A stretch of 64,000 nt of DNA from Angomonas ambiguus (taxonomy: Eukaryota; Euglenozoa; Kinetoplastea; Trypanosomatida; Trypanosomatidae): contig JADNSB010000087.1 of assembly GCA_019695575.1 (NCBI GenBank), forward strand, positions 14,157 through 78,156, given 5' to 3'. The notes beneath the pieces are model-generated. The model was given only the letters and a program-made list of their open reading frames with translations, was not told the origin of the DNA and did not search any database. Below are positions 53,501-62,568 of this stretch, one piece after another. A program made the translations under genes and the position numbers. The first letter of the stretch is position 1. Each line of letters opens with the position of its first letter.

Positions 53501-56500
53501 CTTCACGGTCGGTGCCGTCTTTGTTTGTTTCTTCTCTCCTCTGGGAATGGGGGAGGAATAATAAATGGTCGCTTTCGTTCCCTTTTCGGGTGTGGTCAGG
53601 TCCTTATTGTTATGGTTGTCGTAGTGGATAATTTCATCTCGTGGGACTTCTTCGACCTCAATTTCGTGTTCGGAGAGATCGTCAGTTTCTTTCCTTTGAA
53701 GACTGGTGTCACTTTCATCGATTTCGGTTATTTCTTCCCCTTCCTCTATCACCACTGCTTCATTCGCAGCTTTGTCTTTACCTTCTTCTTTTTCTTCTTT
53801 CTCCTCTTCGTTATTGTCGTCACTACTTTCTGAATCAAACGTGTCCGTCTCTTCTCTTTCCTTCTCTTCATCCGAGTGAGATACCGTAGAAGGAATCGCC
53901 TCCGCCTCTTTTCCTACCTCCCCCTTGTGGGTCTCTGCCAGCGGCAGTGGCGTAGAAGAACGTGTCGAGACGGGCTCCTCAATGATGGCTTCCACTCGAC
54001 GTATGTCACGTGCTTCCTCCTCGTGAGGGACGGTGGCTGTGGTTGCAGTGGGCGTTTCCTTTTTTCGAGAGATTTTCACCCGTATCGTTCTCTTCTTACG
54101 TGGGACGGGATCGCTGTGGTCTTCTGGTTCCGCTTCTTTGGTCGGTTTATTACTATTTTTTTTGGAAAGTAATGGGGTGGCACCCTTTCGGCGGAGTTGA
54201 TGGGAGACAGAGTCTACAAAAAACGAGTTATTTTTGTTTTCCCGGCGAAGTCGTGTGGGGCTGTCTCTTCCACTATAGTACTCAAAAGAGGGCGTCGTAC
54301 GCTCTACTTCTTTGATGCGTTGTTTAAATTCATAATCGTTTTCCTTTTCTCCCTGGACCAGCCAGTGGGACTGAGCACCAGTAGGAGGAGGCGGCGACGA
54401 AGAGGACCCCTTCAACATACTTCGCATCTGCTGAGCGGTTTGTTTGAGTAGTTGCTCATTGTCCTTCCGCATACTAACCTCACGATGGAGAATCAATTGC
54501 TGGGAAAGGGATTCCGTTTCTTTTTGATGCAGTCGGTTCTCCCGGCGGAGAAGTTCAATCGCACGATTGTGCTCCTTCAGTAGACTGTCCTGCTGACTTT
54601 GTAGTATTTCCTTAAAGGCTCTTAGTTCCATCTTACGCTTTTCTTTTTCATCTTCAATGACGTTTTGGTAGTCATCCCGGACACGTCGAAGTTCCTTTTT
54701 GTAAAAGTTCTCTTCTCTTTCTTTCAACTGTTCCTCTTTGGTTTTCGCTCCATGGGCTGTGAGCCGTCGATTATAAAGTTCCTCTGTGGATAAGCGGGGA
54801 AGTGCCTCCGTTTGTATCGTGACCAGCGGCGGCAGTGGTCCCTGACCGCTCTGCATCGCGTGTTGCTGCAATCGTTGTCCTACCAAGAAGGGCTCCACCT
54901 GAGGATACAACCCCGTACGCACCGGGGAGTACGCCTCGTGATAGAGGGCACTGGCAGGGTCGACGTGCTTCTGTTGATGATACCGCCGCATCTCCTGCAG
55001 TTGCTGATTGCGTATCCGTCTTAAACTCTCTCGCTGTGTCTCTGACAGATGCTCCAGCAACACCTTTTGCTGTTGAATCTCCTTGGTGAGTCCAGCGGTG
55101 ACTGGGTCTAACAGGGACTGCACCGCCTGTACGAGGTAGTCGGCCTGCTGCTGGGGGGATGGAATAGTCAGCACTCTCGGTTTCTCGGCTGGGGGACCGC
55201 CACTACGATTCTTGTTGGTGGATGACGGTGGTGGCATCAAGCCCCGCTGGCAGAGTTGGTCGAGAGAGTAGAGAAGAAGGGATTCTATTTCGGCGTTTCC
55301 CTTTTTACTTAAACTAGAGTCTCCCAGCAGGTGAACATCGCCGTACCCCTTCACGCGTAGTTTCACACCAGCATTATCAGCGCCAACCCCTCGTAGCGCC
55401 TGTTCCCGCTGCTGCAGTATAATCTGTTTCGTTTCCTCATCTTGTTCCTTAAACAGTTTTTCCACCATTTTTCGTATCCGTCGGTCCTCTTCGGATTCTT
55501 CTTTGCTCAGTTTTTCATCATCATTATTGTTGTAGTCTAAAGGTTCTAGCAGCGTTTCCCCGTTGTCTACAAGGCTATCCCGCAACAACTGCAGGGCGTA
55601 TTGTTTCGGATCAAACTCGGGCCACTTTAATGCTTTTCCTTTCCCCTTTGAGGAAGAGGTACTATTCTCCTCGTCAATGTACTCCAACACCTCCACCACA
55701 GATGGATTGTGTAACAGTGGATTGGACCCAAAGGGAAATATTTCAGTTCCTTTTCCCTTTTCTAATTCACTACTACTGTTATCGTCGTCCTCCTCATTTA
55801 AACGGTGTTGGATCGTTTTTAGCTGATCTCCAATCTGATGGATACGCTGAGATATTTTCTCTCCCAGTAACGCTTCTAATTCATCCTTCTCTTCCTCTGT
55901 GGCTACGGGGTGACCCTCAGAGGGGTTAGACGGCTGTAGGAGGTGAGTGGAGGCACCTCGCCGCACGGCACCGTCAATCAACTGCTCCACATCCTCGACA
56001 AAAACAGAGTCTAACGGAATATCTCGGTCGGTGTGTACGGCGGCCTCCTCTGTCAGTGTTGTAGGGCCCCATATATCGAGCTGCTTTTCTCTGTAGTAGG
56101 CAGCACTCGCGGAGGGAGAACGTCTCCCACTGAGGTGAGTTTCCTCTGCCCCTCGTCGATATCGGTAGTGAGGGTCGACGGAAGCAACGAGGTCCTCTCT
56201 TCCCTGCCGCAACTCGCGATGATCAGAGCTCTCCACGTGTTGAAAAAAATCCTCTTCGTCAATCACATAGTCTTCTGTTTCACCGTGTCCGTGCCGTACG
56301 CCGTCGGGATCCTCTTCTATTCCTGCGGTGATAGGGTCGTCTTCGCTTCCTAATTGAAGCAACGCCTCCTCGACGATACTATTATCATGAGGTGACCGTT
56401 TAGGGACTCTTTCAGAGGGCGTTTGTACCACTACTGTCTTCTTTTTTTTTGTTATTTTTTTCATTTTATCCTCACCTTCCTCCTCCTTACTGCTATGACT

Positions 56501-56581
56501 GCCGCTGTGGTCACCAGTGGGCTGTGATGGTAGTGGTGCAGGAGGGGAGGAAGCGTGTATCGTCGTGGGGGAGACACTCAT
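49415..56581 (-). CDS. Large charged coiled-coil protein of unknown function (2,388 aa)
   Basis: No family recognised. I prefer the ATG at 56579-56581 (MSVSPTTIHASS); an upstream in-frame ATG at 56615-56617 would add twelve residues. The first 600 residues are acidic with scattered Pro/Gln-rich parts. A clear coiled coil spans about 610-730 (EEQLKEREENFYKKELRRVR, then ELRAFKEILQSQQDSLLKEH and ESLSQQLILHREV). Arg/Pro-rich and Glu-rich segments follow, more helical stretches near 1340-1560 (EEEALLYPARLAEEAAALKE) and then Asn/Thr-rich disordered sequence. It ends IGRLPFL. No transmembrane helix or catalytic motif is visible. Size, coiled coil and composition would suit a cytoskeletal or flagellar scaffold, which is inference. 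Confidence 0.75.
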
Positions 56582-57150
56582 TGCGTCGTTGGTGAAAATA
56601 ATTCTAAGTAGTTGCAATAATAATAATAATGATAATAATAGGAACTAATCAATAGAGTAGTTTCCTTCTATTTCTCTATTTCTATTTTTTTTTTCGTTTT
56701 CGGTTTTTTAGGTTTCCTTGTCTGCCTTTAGATCTGTTTCCTTGTAAGTTTTGAAGAAAGTAAGAATAGAGGGAATAGAAAGAATAGCAAAAAAAAAGAG
56801 GTTTAAATTGCAATAGTAATCTTCAGTGGTACACAAGTAAAATGTTTTGTGATTTTTATATAGTTTTTTTTTTTTATTATTATTTACTTATAAAACAATG
56901 TGATTATTATATTCAAGACGTTTTTTTTTTTTCAGCACTATTAGAAAGTTAGTGGTAAGACGTACTTACAGGAAAAATAAAAGAGCATGACAACAATACA
57001 GTACGTTTGACGAATTATGATACTTGAAGCTGATATATAGAGAGGGAGAAACTTTTATAATTTCTTTGTCCTCAAAGATAAAAGAAAAATAATTTGAAAA
57101 GAGAAATAAATAATTTTAAAGTACTCTATTTATAGAGTAGTTTTTTTTTT
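56582..57150. other. Spacer upstream of the coiled-coil gene
   Basis: No gene supported. Plus-strand purine-rich DNA at about 56752-56800 is the likely pyrimidine tract in minus sense; A/T runs fill the rest. Confidence 0.5.
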
Positions 57151-58896
57151 TCAGTGTTTCTTTTTCTTCTTCCGTTTTTCCTCTTCTTCTTTTCCTTTCA
57201 CCGCTATTTGCTTTTCCTTTGGCACTGTGAACACCGGCACCTCCAACACCTTCGCCGTGTCCTTGATAACATGGTAGACCAAATGAACAAAAGAAATCAA
57301 CGAAAGGGCAAAGAACTCGTAAAGAATCATTTCCTCATCCATGTCGTACGCGTAGTAGGCATAGTTGGTATAACCTCCCTCTACGGTTCCATTTTCTCCA
57401 CCGCTGCCGCCTATCGGGGTCAGGTTGCCCTCCCCCGCCTTCATCAGCTCTTTCCTCGCCCGATTGACGTTGTGGAGGTAGGTCAGAAAGATGTGACCGG
57501 CGAAGACAATGAAAGGAACGAGCGTGCGGCGGAAGGGGCGGAAAGGGACAGCCAACAGGTGGGACATCATTAAATGAATTGTCAGCTTCGTGCTCAGCAG
57601 CCCTACGGTCCAGCAGAACAGCCGTGGATGGCGTCGGAAGATATCCTCCTGCGAGGTGATAAACCACACCACCGAGAGTGCGGTGACGGAGAGGATGGGG
57701 ATCGTCCGGGAGAGGGCGTGCAAGAGAGGGAAGCGGGTGGCGCCAAACTTGGTGCGGAGGTCCGCCGCTGGGATACGCCGGATCGCCCGAAAGACCTCCC
57801 TCACGTGAGAGAAGAGCGTCACGAGGGCCATGAGGGTCATCACCCACACCGCTATGGTGTTGTATCGCATACGGAGGGTGACCTCATTGCTGCCGTACAG
57901 ACGGAGGACGGTGTGCTGTATCGGCCCATTCCCGCGCCAGAGGTTCGACATGATGGGATTCGACTCCTGCGGGGGAGGGACTCGTAAGGTTGGGCGTGTG
58001 GGGTTCGCCATGTATGCGGGGGTACAGTTCAGATTAAAGAAGAATGGCAACGCGCTAAAGCCTTCGGGCGAGTCGCGGTCGGCACGCGTGAGAAGAGGGC
58101 ATACCTTCTGCAGAATCACCTTCTCCACAGCGACGGCAGCGTCAGGAGCCGGCTGGCGGAGCACCGATGGCAACCACTCGGAGGGAATCTCTACCGCGTT
58201 CGAGGACCACCACTGTGGCCCCCCTTTCCACGCGGTCCATAAATAAAAGCCGATGGCAATCACAATTCCCTCGTTGGGCCCGTTGATCACAGGGAGAACC
58301 AACTCGCCTCTGTAGTACTCCTCCCAGGTGTTGAAGAAGAAAACGACGAGGGTGTTGGTGAGGACCAGGAACGTCTTCCAGCACGGGCCGGTAGCGAGCG
58401 TGGAACAGAGGTTGAGAGCCCCGACGATGCAGTTGAAGGCGTCACATCCGTGATCCATGAGGAGTCCGAGAGGGGAGGAGGTGCCGGTGCGCCGGGCCTG
58501 GTGTCCGTCTAAATTGTCCAGCAACTGGTAGAGGAAAAGGGTGAGAGCGGCGAGGAGCAGCACGTAACGTGGTGGGGGCAGGTAGTCCCCGTAGGAGGCA
58601 CTATAGGCGTTGTAGTTGACGTGTAGTCGTTCATCCGGGGACTCCTTCGTGTACGTGTTTACCACTGAAAAGAAGGGCATCCGCAGGGCGAACAACACAT
58701 GAACGATGCACACTCCCGCGAGGGCAGCTACCGTGATCACGTTAGGGGCGAGCCATACGGGAAGATACCGCACCAGTCGTCGTACTAACGGGGACCAGAA
58801 TTTTTTATACAAGTAACTTTTATCCTCGCCCTTGTAGACGTACTGCTCAAGACGGGAGCGGGCATCTTGGGGGAGGTAGCGACTCTGGAGGGTCAT
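57151..58896 (-). CDS. Choline/ethanolamine phosphotransferase (581 aa)
   Basis: The CDP-alcohol phosphotransferase signature D-x2-DG-x2-AR-x8-G-x3-D-x3-D is complete near residue 127: DNLDGHQARR, eight residues, then GLLMDHGCD. The surrounding sequence (SSPLG, FNCIVGALNLCS, WEEYYRGELVLPVINGPNEG) matches CEPT1/EPT1 enzymes, which join CDP-choline or CDP-ethanolamine to diacylglycerol in the ER in the last Kennedy-pathway step. About eight to ten hydrophobic helices are visible, and the C-terminus is Lys-rich (KGKEEEEKRKKKKKH), compatible with ER retention. The start is the ATG at 58894-58896 (MTLQSRYLPQ); a longer frame runs into a Phe/Ser-coding pyrimidine tract (58900-58975) that must be the splice signal. 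At 581 residues it is longer than the usual 390-420, owing to loops in the middle. Choline versus ethanolamine preference cannot be told. Confidence 0.92.
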   Translation of the reverse strand: MTLQSRYLPQDARSRLEQYVYKGEDKSYLYKKFWSPLVRRLVRYLPVWLAPNVITVAALAGVCIVHVLFALRMPFFSVVNTYTKESPDERLHVNYNAYSASYGDYLPPPRYVLLLAALTLFLYQLLDNLDGHQARRTGTSSPLGLLMDHGCDAFNCIVGALNLCSTLATGPCWKTFLVLTNTLVVFFFNTWEEYYRGELVLPVINGPNEGIVIAIGFYLWTAWKGGPQWWSSNAVEIPSEWLPSVLRQPAPDAAVAVEKVILQKVCPLLTRADRDSPEGFSALPFFFNLNCTPAYMANPTRPTLRVPPPQESNPIMSNLWRGNGPIQHTVLRLYGSNEVTLRMRYNTIAVWVMTLMALVTLFSHVREVFRAIRRIPAADLRTKFGATRFPLLHALSRTIPILSVTALSVVWFITSQEDIFRRHPRLFCWTVGLLSTKLTIHLMMSHLLAVPFRPFRRTLVPFIVFAGHIFLTYLHNVNRARKELMKAGEGNLTPIGGSGGENGTVEGGYTNYAYYAYDMDEEMILYEFFALSLISFVHLVYHVIKDTAKVLEVPVFTVPKEKQIAVKGKEEEEKRKKKKKH

Positions 58897-59530
58897 CGAG
58901 TGAGGAGTGAAAATAAAGGAAAAGGAAAAATAATAATGAAAAGAAAAATAAGAAAAAGAAAAGGAAAAAAAAAAATGGGGGCGATTTTTCACTTAATAGG
59001 CTAAATAAGTTTCTTTTTTATTTTATTACGTGTTTTAGAGAAAAGTAAGAAAGAAAAAGACGTCTTTTTTTTAAAAAAGACAGATGCAAACAAATAACAG
59101 AACACAAATTTGTTAGATATTCTTTCTCACTCTTTATTTCGGTTTGTTTGTTTTGTTACATAAGATTAATTATAAAATTAAGCCCTTTCCAGCCGAGTAT
59201 AAGCGCATGACATGGCATTTCTGCCTTTTTTTTTTTGAGAGAGAAGTAAAGTTACATAAAAAATACACAGTAATTTTAGAATAATAATTAATTTGAATAA
59301 TAATAATAACGAAAAGAGAAAAAAAAAAAGTGTCTGTGAGAGTCCTAAGAACTACTATTTTTTATTGTTATTGCTCTGCTTGTTAGATGTCAAATAGTAT
59401 AACAACAATAACAAAAAAAAATGAAAAAAAAAAATAACGATGAAGTACGTAAAAAAAATAATATATTATGAATAAAATAACAACAAGCGTTAGACACACA
59501 CACACACACACACACAAACGAATGCAAGTT
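58897..59530. other. Spacer with pyrimidine tract for the phosphotransferase gene
   Basis: Plus-strand A/G-rich DNA at about 58903-58975 is a long pyrimidine tract in minus sense, right upstream of the phosphotransferase start. No gene is seen beyond it. A (CA)n run at 59494-59516 lies just past the stop of the next gene. Confidence 0.6.
59494..59516. repeat. (AC)11 microsatellite
   Basis: Perfect alternating A and C in the 3' UTR of the following minus-strand gene. Confidence 0.95.
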
Positions 59531-60667
59531 CTATTTGTTTTTTTTAAAGAATACCTTTGAGGTTTTTACAGTTTCCTCCTCCTTGACGGAAGAACCCGTC
59601 TTTACATCTCTGTCGGTGGTTGTTTTCTGGTTCCCATTCTTTCGCGTAGTATTCTCCTCTTTACGAGGCAGTGGTTTCCCTTTATGATTACTATTATTCG
59701 CCCTCTGAGGTAGTGTGGACTTCGCTTTATGACTCGCTTGTCGGTTACCACCACCACCACTGTGGAGAGTGTTGCCTTTACAGGAGGTGGACTCGGTGAG
59801 GTTGTAGACGACCATGTTCGTCTCCACCGGCGGCCGCTGACGGCGTCCCTCTTCCTTGAGGAGTGTGTGTGTCGGCGTTCGACTAGGGAGGGATCGACTG
59901 CGGTGGGTGGGGGAGCGGGAGAGACGCCGCTTGGGCTGCTGCTGGTGGACGACGGCTGCTTCAATTCCCTTATCCGCCTTGAGACTGGAGAGGCGAGTGG
60001 AGGAACTACTCCTGCGCCGGGCGGTGACCGGCCGTGGTGGGGGTGCTTCTTCCTTTACTTTATTACTATTGTTGTTATGGTTGATATTATTGTGACGAAT
60101 CGTATTATTATTACTATTATAGTTATTCTTATTCGGAAGAGGAACCGCTTCCTTCTCCCTTGGAGGGATAAAAGGGTGTGTTGTGTTCTTGGTTGTGTTT
60201 TCCGTTTCAATGGGAATGATTTCCTTCTCCAGTAGTATCCTTTCAGAGGGTGAGGAGAGAATACCTAGACTGTTATTATTGTAGTTGTGGTTACTATTAT
60301 TATTATTATTATTGTGTGGGTCGGATACGATGGAGCTAATATCGTTGTAAACGCTATCCTCGCCGTCGCCTTCGGTAGGGATCAAAGGATGGGGGTAGGC
60401 CGCTGGCTGTGGAGGGGAGGGGGCACAGTCGTACAGGCTCTCCTCGCCTTCCTCCTCCACGTGCTGGACGATACCGGCAGGACAGCGACGGTGGGGCCTA
60501 CCATACCAAGCGCTTATGTCCCCCATCAACACCGGTGCCGCACTCTCCTTATCGTCCTCCTCACTCATAGCGGTGAGGTTAGGGAAACTAACAGTCATGG
60601 TGGAGAGACTTTCAATCGAGGGGAGAAAGGCGTTAATCCAGTCTGGAGTACGACTAATCTCTGACAT
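59531..60667 (-). CDS. Hypothetical low-complexity basic protein (378 aa)
   Basis: Not recognised. The N-terminus has an ordinary-looking block (MSEISRTPDWINAFLPSIES), followed by a segment with PVLMGDISAWYGRPHRRCPA. The rest is Asn-rich (about 120-205), then Arg/Ser/Pro-rich and Lys-rich to the end (KVFFKKNK). No membrane helix and no catalytic motif. The basic, Ser-rich C-terminal half suggests nucleic-acid or cytoskeletal binding, but no firm function can be given. Confidence 0.65.
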   Translation of the reverse strand: MSEISRTPDWINAFLPSIESLSTMTVSFPNLTAMSEEDDKESAAPVLMGDISAWYGRPHRRCPAGIVQHVEEEGEESLYDCAPSPPQPAAYPHPLIPTEGDGEDSVYNDISSIVSDPHNNNNNNSNHNYNNNSLGILSSPSERILLEKEIIPIETENTTKNTTHPFIPPREKEAVPLPNKNNYNSNNNTIRHNNINHNNNSNKVKEEAPPPRPVTARRRSSSSTRLSSLKADKGIEAAVVHQQQPKRRLSRSPTHRSRSLPSRTPTHTLLKEEGRRQRPPVETNMVVYNLTESTSCKGNTLHSGGGGNRQASHKAKSTLPQRANNSNHKGKPLPRKEENTTRKNGNQKTTTDRDVKTGSSVKEEETVKTSKVFFKKNK

Positions 60668-61053
60668 CTATTATTGTGGTTTTTTTTATATATATATAGA
60701 GTAGTAAATAAATAAGTTAGTTTCAATGATGATAAAAAAAAAAAAAGTATATTTTGGAGGTAACGCAAGTATAGTATAGAGTTCTTTCCTTTTAAAGAAA
60801 AGCAAACAAAAGCAAAAAATAAAAAAAGTGCCGCGGTCTTTTCTGAATAAAAAAAAAAAGGAAAATAAAATAAGGAAAAAAAAAAAAGGCTTTCCTTAAT
60901 GCTTAAAAGAAAAACAAGAATGAGAGAGAAGAAAGGTATTGTTATTATTATTATTTTGTTCTTCGCATTTTTGTGATGGATATACGCTACTAACAGAGTA
61001 TGCATGTATTTTTTTTTTCGTTTTTTTTTTAATGTGTCATTCTCCTCATCCTC
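60668..61053. other. Spacer upstream of the hypothetical gene
   Basis: No gene supported. Plus-strand purine runs at about 60846-60890 and 60921-60937 are pyrimidine tracts in minus sense. Confidence 0.5.
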
Positions 61054-62220
61054 TCAGTATTGGTCCATGAACCATTTTTCAAAAAAGGTTTTATTGGTAT
61101 TTTCAATCGCCAGTTCAAACACCTCCACATGTTCCAAGTCCCCTTTCAACTCGCGTGTTGTTTGCCGGTAGCGATGAGCACAGAGCGGCTTATCGTAGTA
61201 GGCCGTGATGACCATTTGTTTTCCCTCGGCCACCTCATCTTCGAGGGTGATGGTTTCTAAAGAAGGGAGCTTGGAGAGGAGTCGGTGGTCCTCCTCGCCG
61301 GCCCTTAGGGTATGCTGCGTCCACCGTCCTTGACGTACCACCTCACTCACCAATGAAAAGTTGCCGTGTTGCTTTACCAGGGGATCCAGCAGCACACTAA
61401 AACTCTCCTGCGTCTTGACCATGTTTTCCATTTTAACACAGTGATAGAGAAAGACATTTTCGGAGCGGGCGTCGAAGCGGTGGACGCCAAAGACGTCTCT
61501 CTCCAGCAAGAACATTTCCTTGATGTACTCCTCCACCTCCGCCGGGACTGGTTCCTTGCGTTCCCCGGTGTGAATGTTTCTGGGGTGATCGTTAAAGGAG
61601 TGGGTGACTTTGCCCAACAGGGCATCGGTCCGTATATCGGTGCTCACTAGGGAGCGGAGGGAGACGGAGCAGCCTTGTATGGGGTCCGTCGTGATTGCCA
61701 TCAAATTGTGGTAGTAGTCGCACCCCGCCGCCAGTTCAAAGGCCAGTAGACGGAGGAGCGGATCATAACGGACGCCTTGCAGCAGTCGATCCTCGCCAAA
61801 CGGCTTTCCTCCCTCCGCAGCGGCGCCCAATACCTGGCGGGAGAGGACGTACGCTTCACTAAACAACTCGCGAAGATCTCGCTGAATACAGTCTCCTTCC
61901 AACATTCTTTGGAAGCCCTCTGCTAATACCATTCGAGGCGCACTCGGCAGCGGGACACTTTCCAACGCTAACAACACTCTGCCGATCAATTCGTTCTGGT
62001 GCAGATAGCAGTGACGGAGATAGACAGAGGCGGGACCGCTGGATTTGGCGTGAAAGGGTACTACATTTCGTAAGAAACTCTTCTCTACCTCCGTCGAGGG
62101 AGGTGGAGGGGGATCCTGATCCTGATGATGATGATGATGGTCGTGGTGGTGGTCTCCCCCGCAGTCACAGCCGTTCCCTCCAAGAGCAGCGGCACATCGA
62201 AGAAGACGAACTGCCCTCAT
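61054..62220 (-). CDS. Conserved-looking hypothetical protein, possibly mitochondrial (388 aa)
   Basis: Not recognised. It has normal composition except for a His/Asp/Pro-rich stretch at about residues 23-42. The N-terminus MRAVRLLRCAAALGG could be a short mitochondrial presequence. Beyond residue 45 the sequence looks globular and mostly helical (FLRNVVPFHAK, MVLAEGFQRMLEGDCIQRDL, YDPLLRLLAFELAAGCDYYH, VEEYIKEMFLLERDVFGVHR) and ends with a charged segment AIENTNKTFFEKWFMDQY. The absence of Asn runs suggests a structured, constrained protein. A kinetoplastid-specific mitochondrial factor is possible but is only a guess. Confidence 0.75.
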   Translation of the reverse strand: MRAVRLLRCAAALGGNGCDCGGDHHHDHHHHHQDQDPPPPPSTEVEKSFLRNVVPFHAKSSGPASVYLRHCYLHQNELIGRVLLALESVPLPSAPRMVLAEGFQRMLEGDCIQRDLRELFSEAYVLSRQVLGAAAEGGKPFGEDRLLQGVRYDPLLRLLAFELAAGCDYYHNLMAITTDPIQGCSVSLRSLVSTDIRTDALLGKVTHSFNDHPRNIHTGERKEPVPAEVEEYIKEMFLLERDVFGVHRFDARSENVFLYHCVKMENMVKTQESFSVLLDPLVKQHGNFSLVSEVVRQGRWTQHTLRAGEEDHRLLSKLPSLETITLEDEVAEGKQMVITAYYDKPLCAHRYRQTTRELKGDLEHVEVFELAIENTNKTFFEKWFMDQY

Positions 62221-62568
62221 TTTTCTATACTGCTAAAGAATATTAATGATAATAACAATAGAAATAATAATAAGAAAGGAGAAAAAAAAGATAAAGTGTC
62301 AATCTTAAGAGGGAACATATTTCCTCTGGCCTATACATATAGACACACTTGTATACTTCACTGTTTTTTTTTTTTTTTTTTTTTTTTGCAATACTGCTTT
62401 AATGGTATGATTAGAGTAAATTTAAACGTTATTATTATGATAGGAACACGATTTAAGGAAACTGACGTCTCGCCCCCTTCCTTGTTGTGAATTTCTCCAT
62501 CCCACAACACCCAAACGGAGAGATGCAAGATATTATTATTAGTATTAACATTATAATGATGATGATGA
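62221..62568. other. Spacer with a 24-base T run
   Basis: No gene supported. A run of 24 T lies at 62364-62387. Plus-strand purine-rich sequence at about 62271-62295 is the pyrimidine tract in minus sense for the preceding gene. Confidence 0.55.

Noticed and set aside
58897-58992. Longer N-terminus of the phosphotransferase (Phe/Ser-rich)
   Set aside because: The stretch is the polypyrimidine splice signal read as codons; translation should begin at 58896.
62364-62387. A 24-base T run as the tail of a SINE or retroposed gene
   Set aside because: No element body, internal promoter boxes or target duplication is visible; poly-T runs are common in these spacers.
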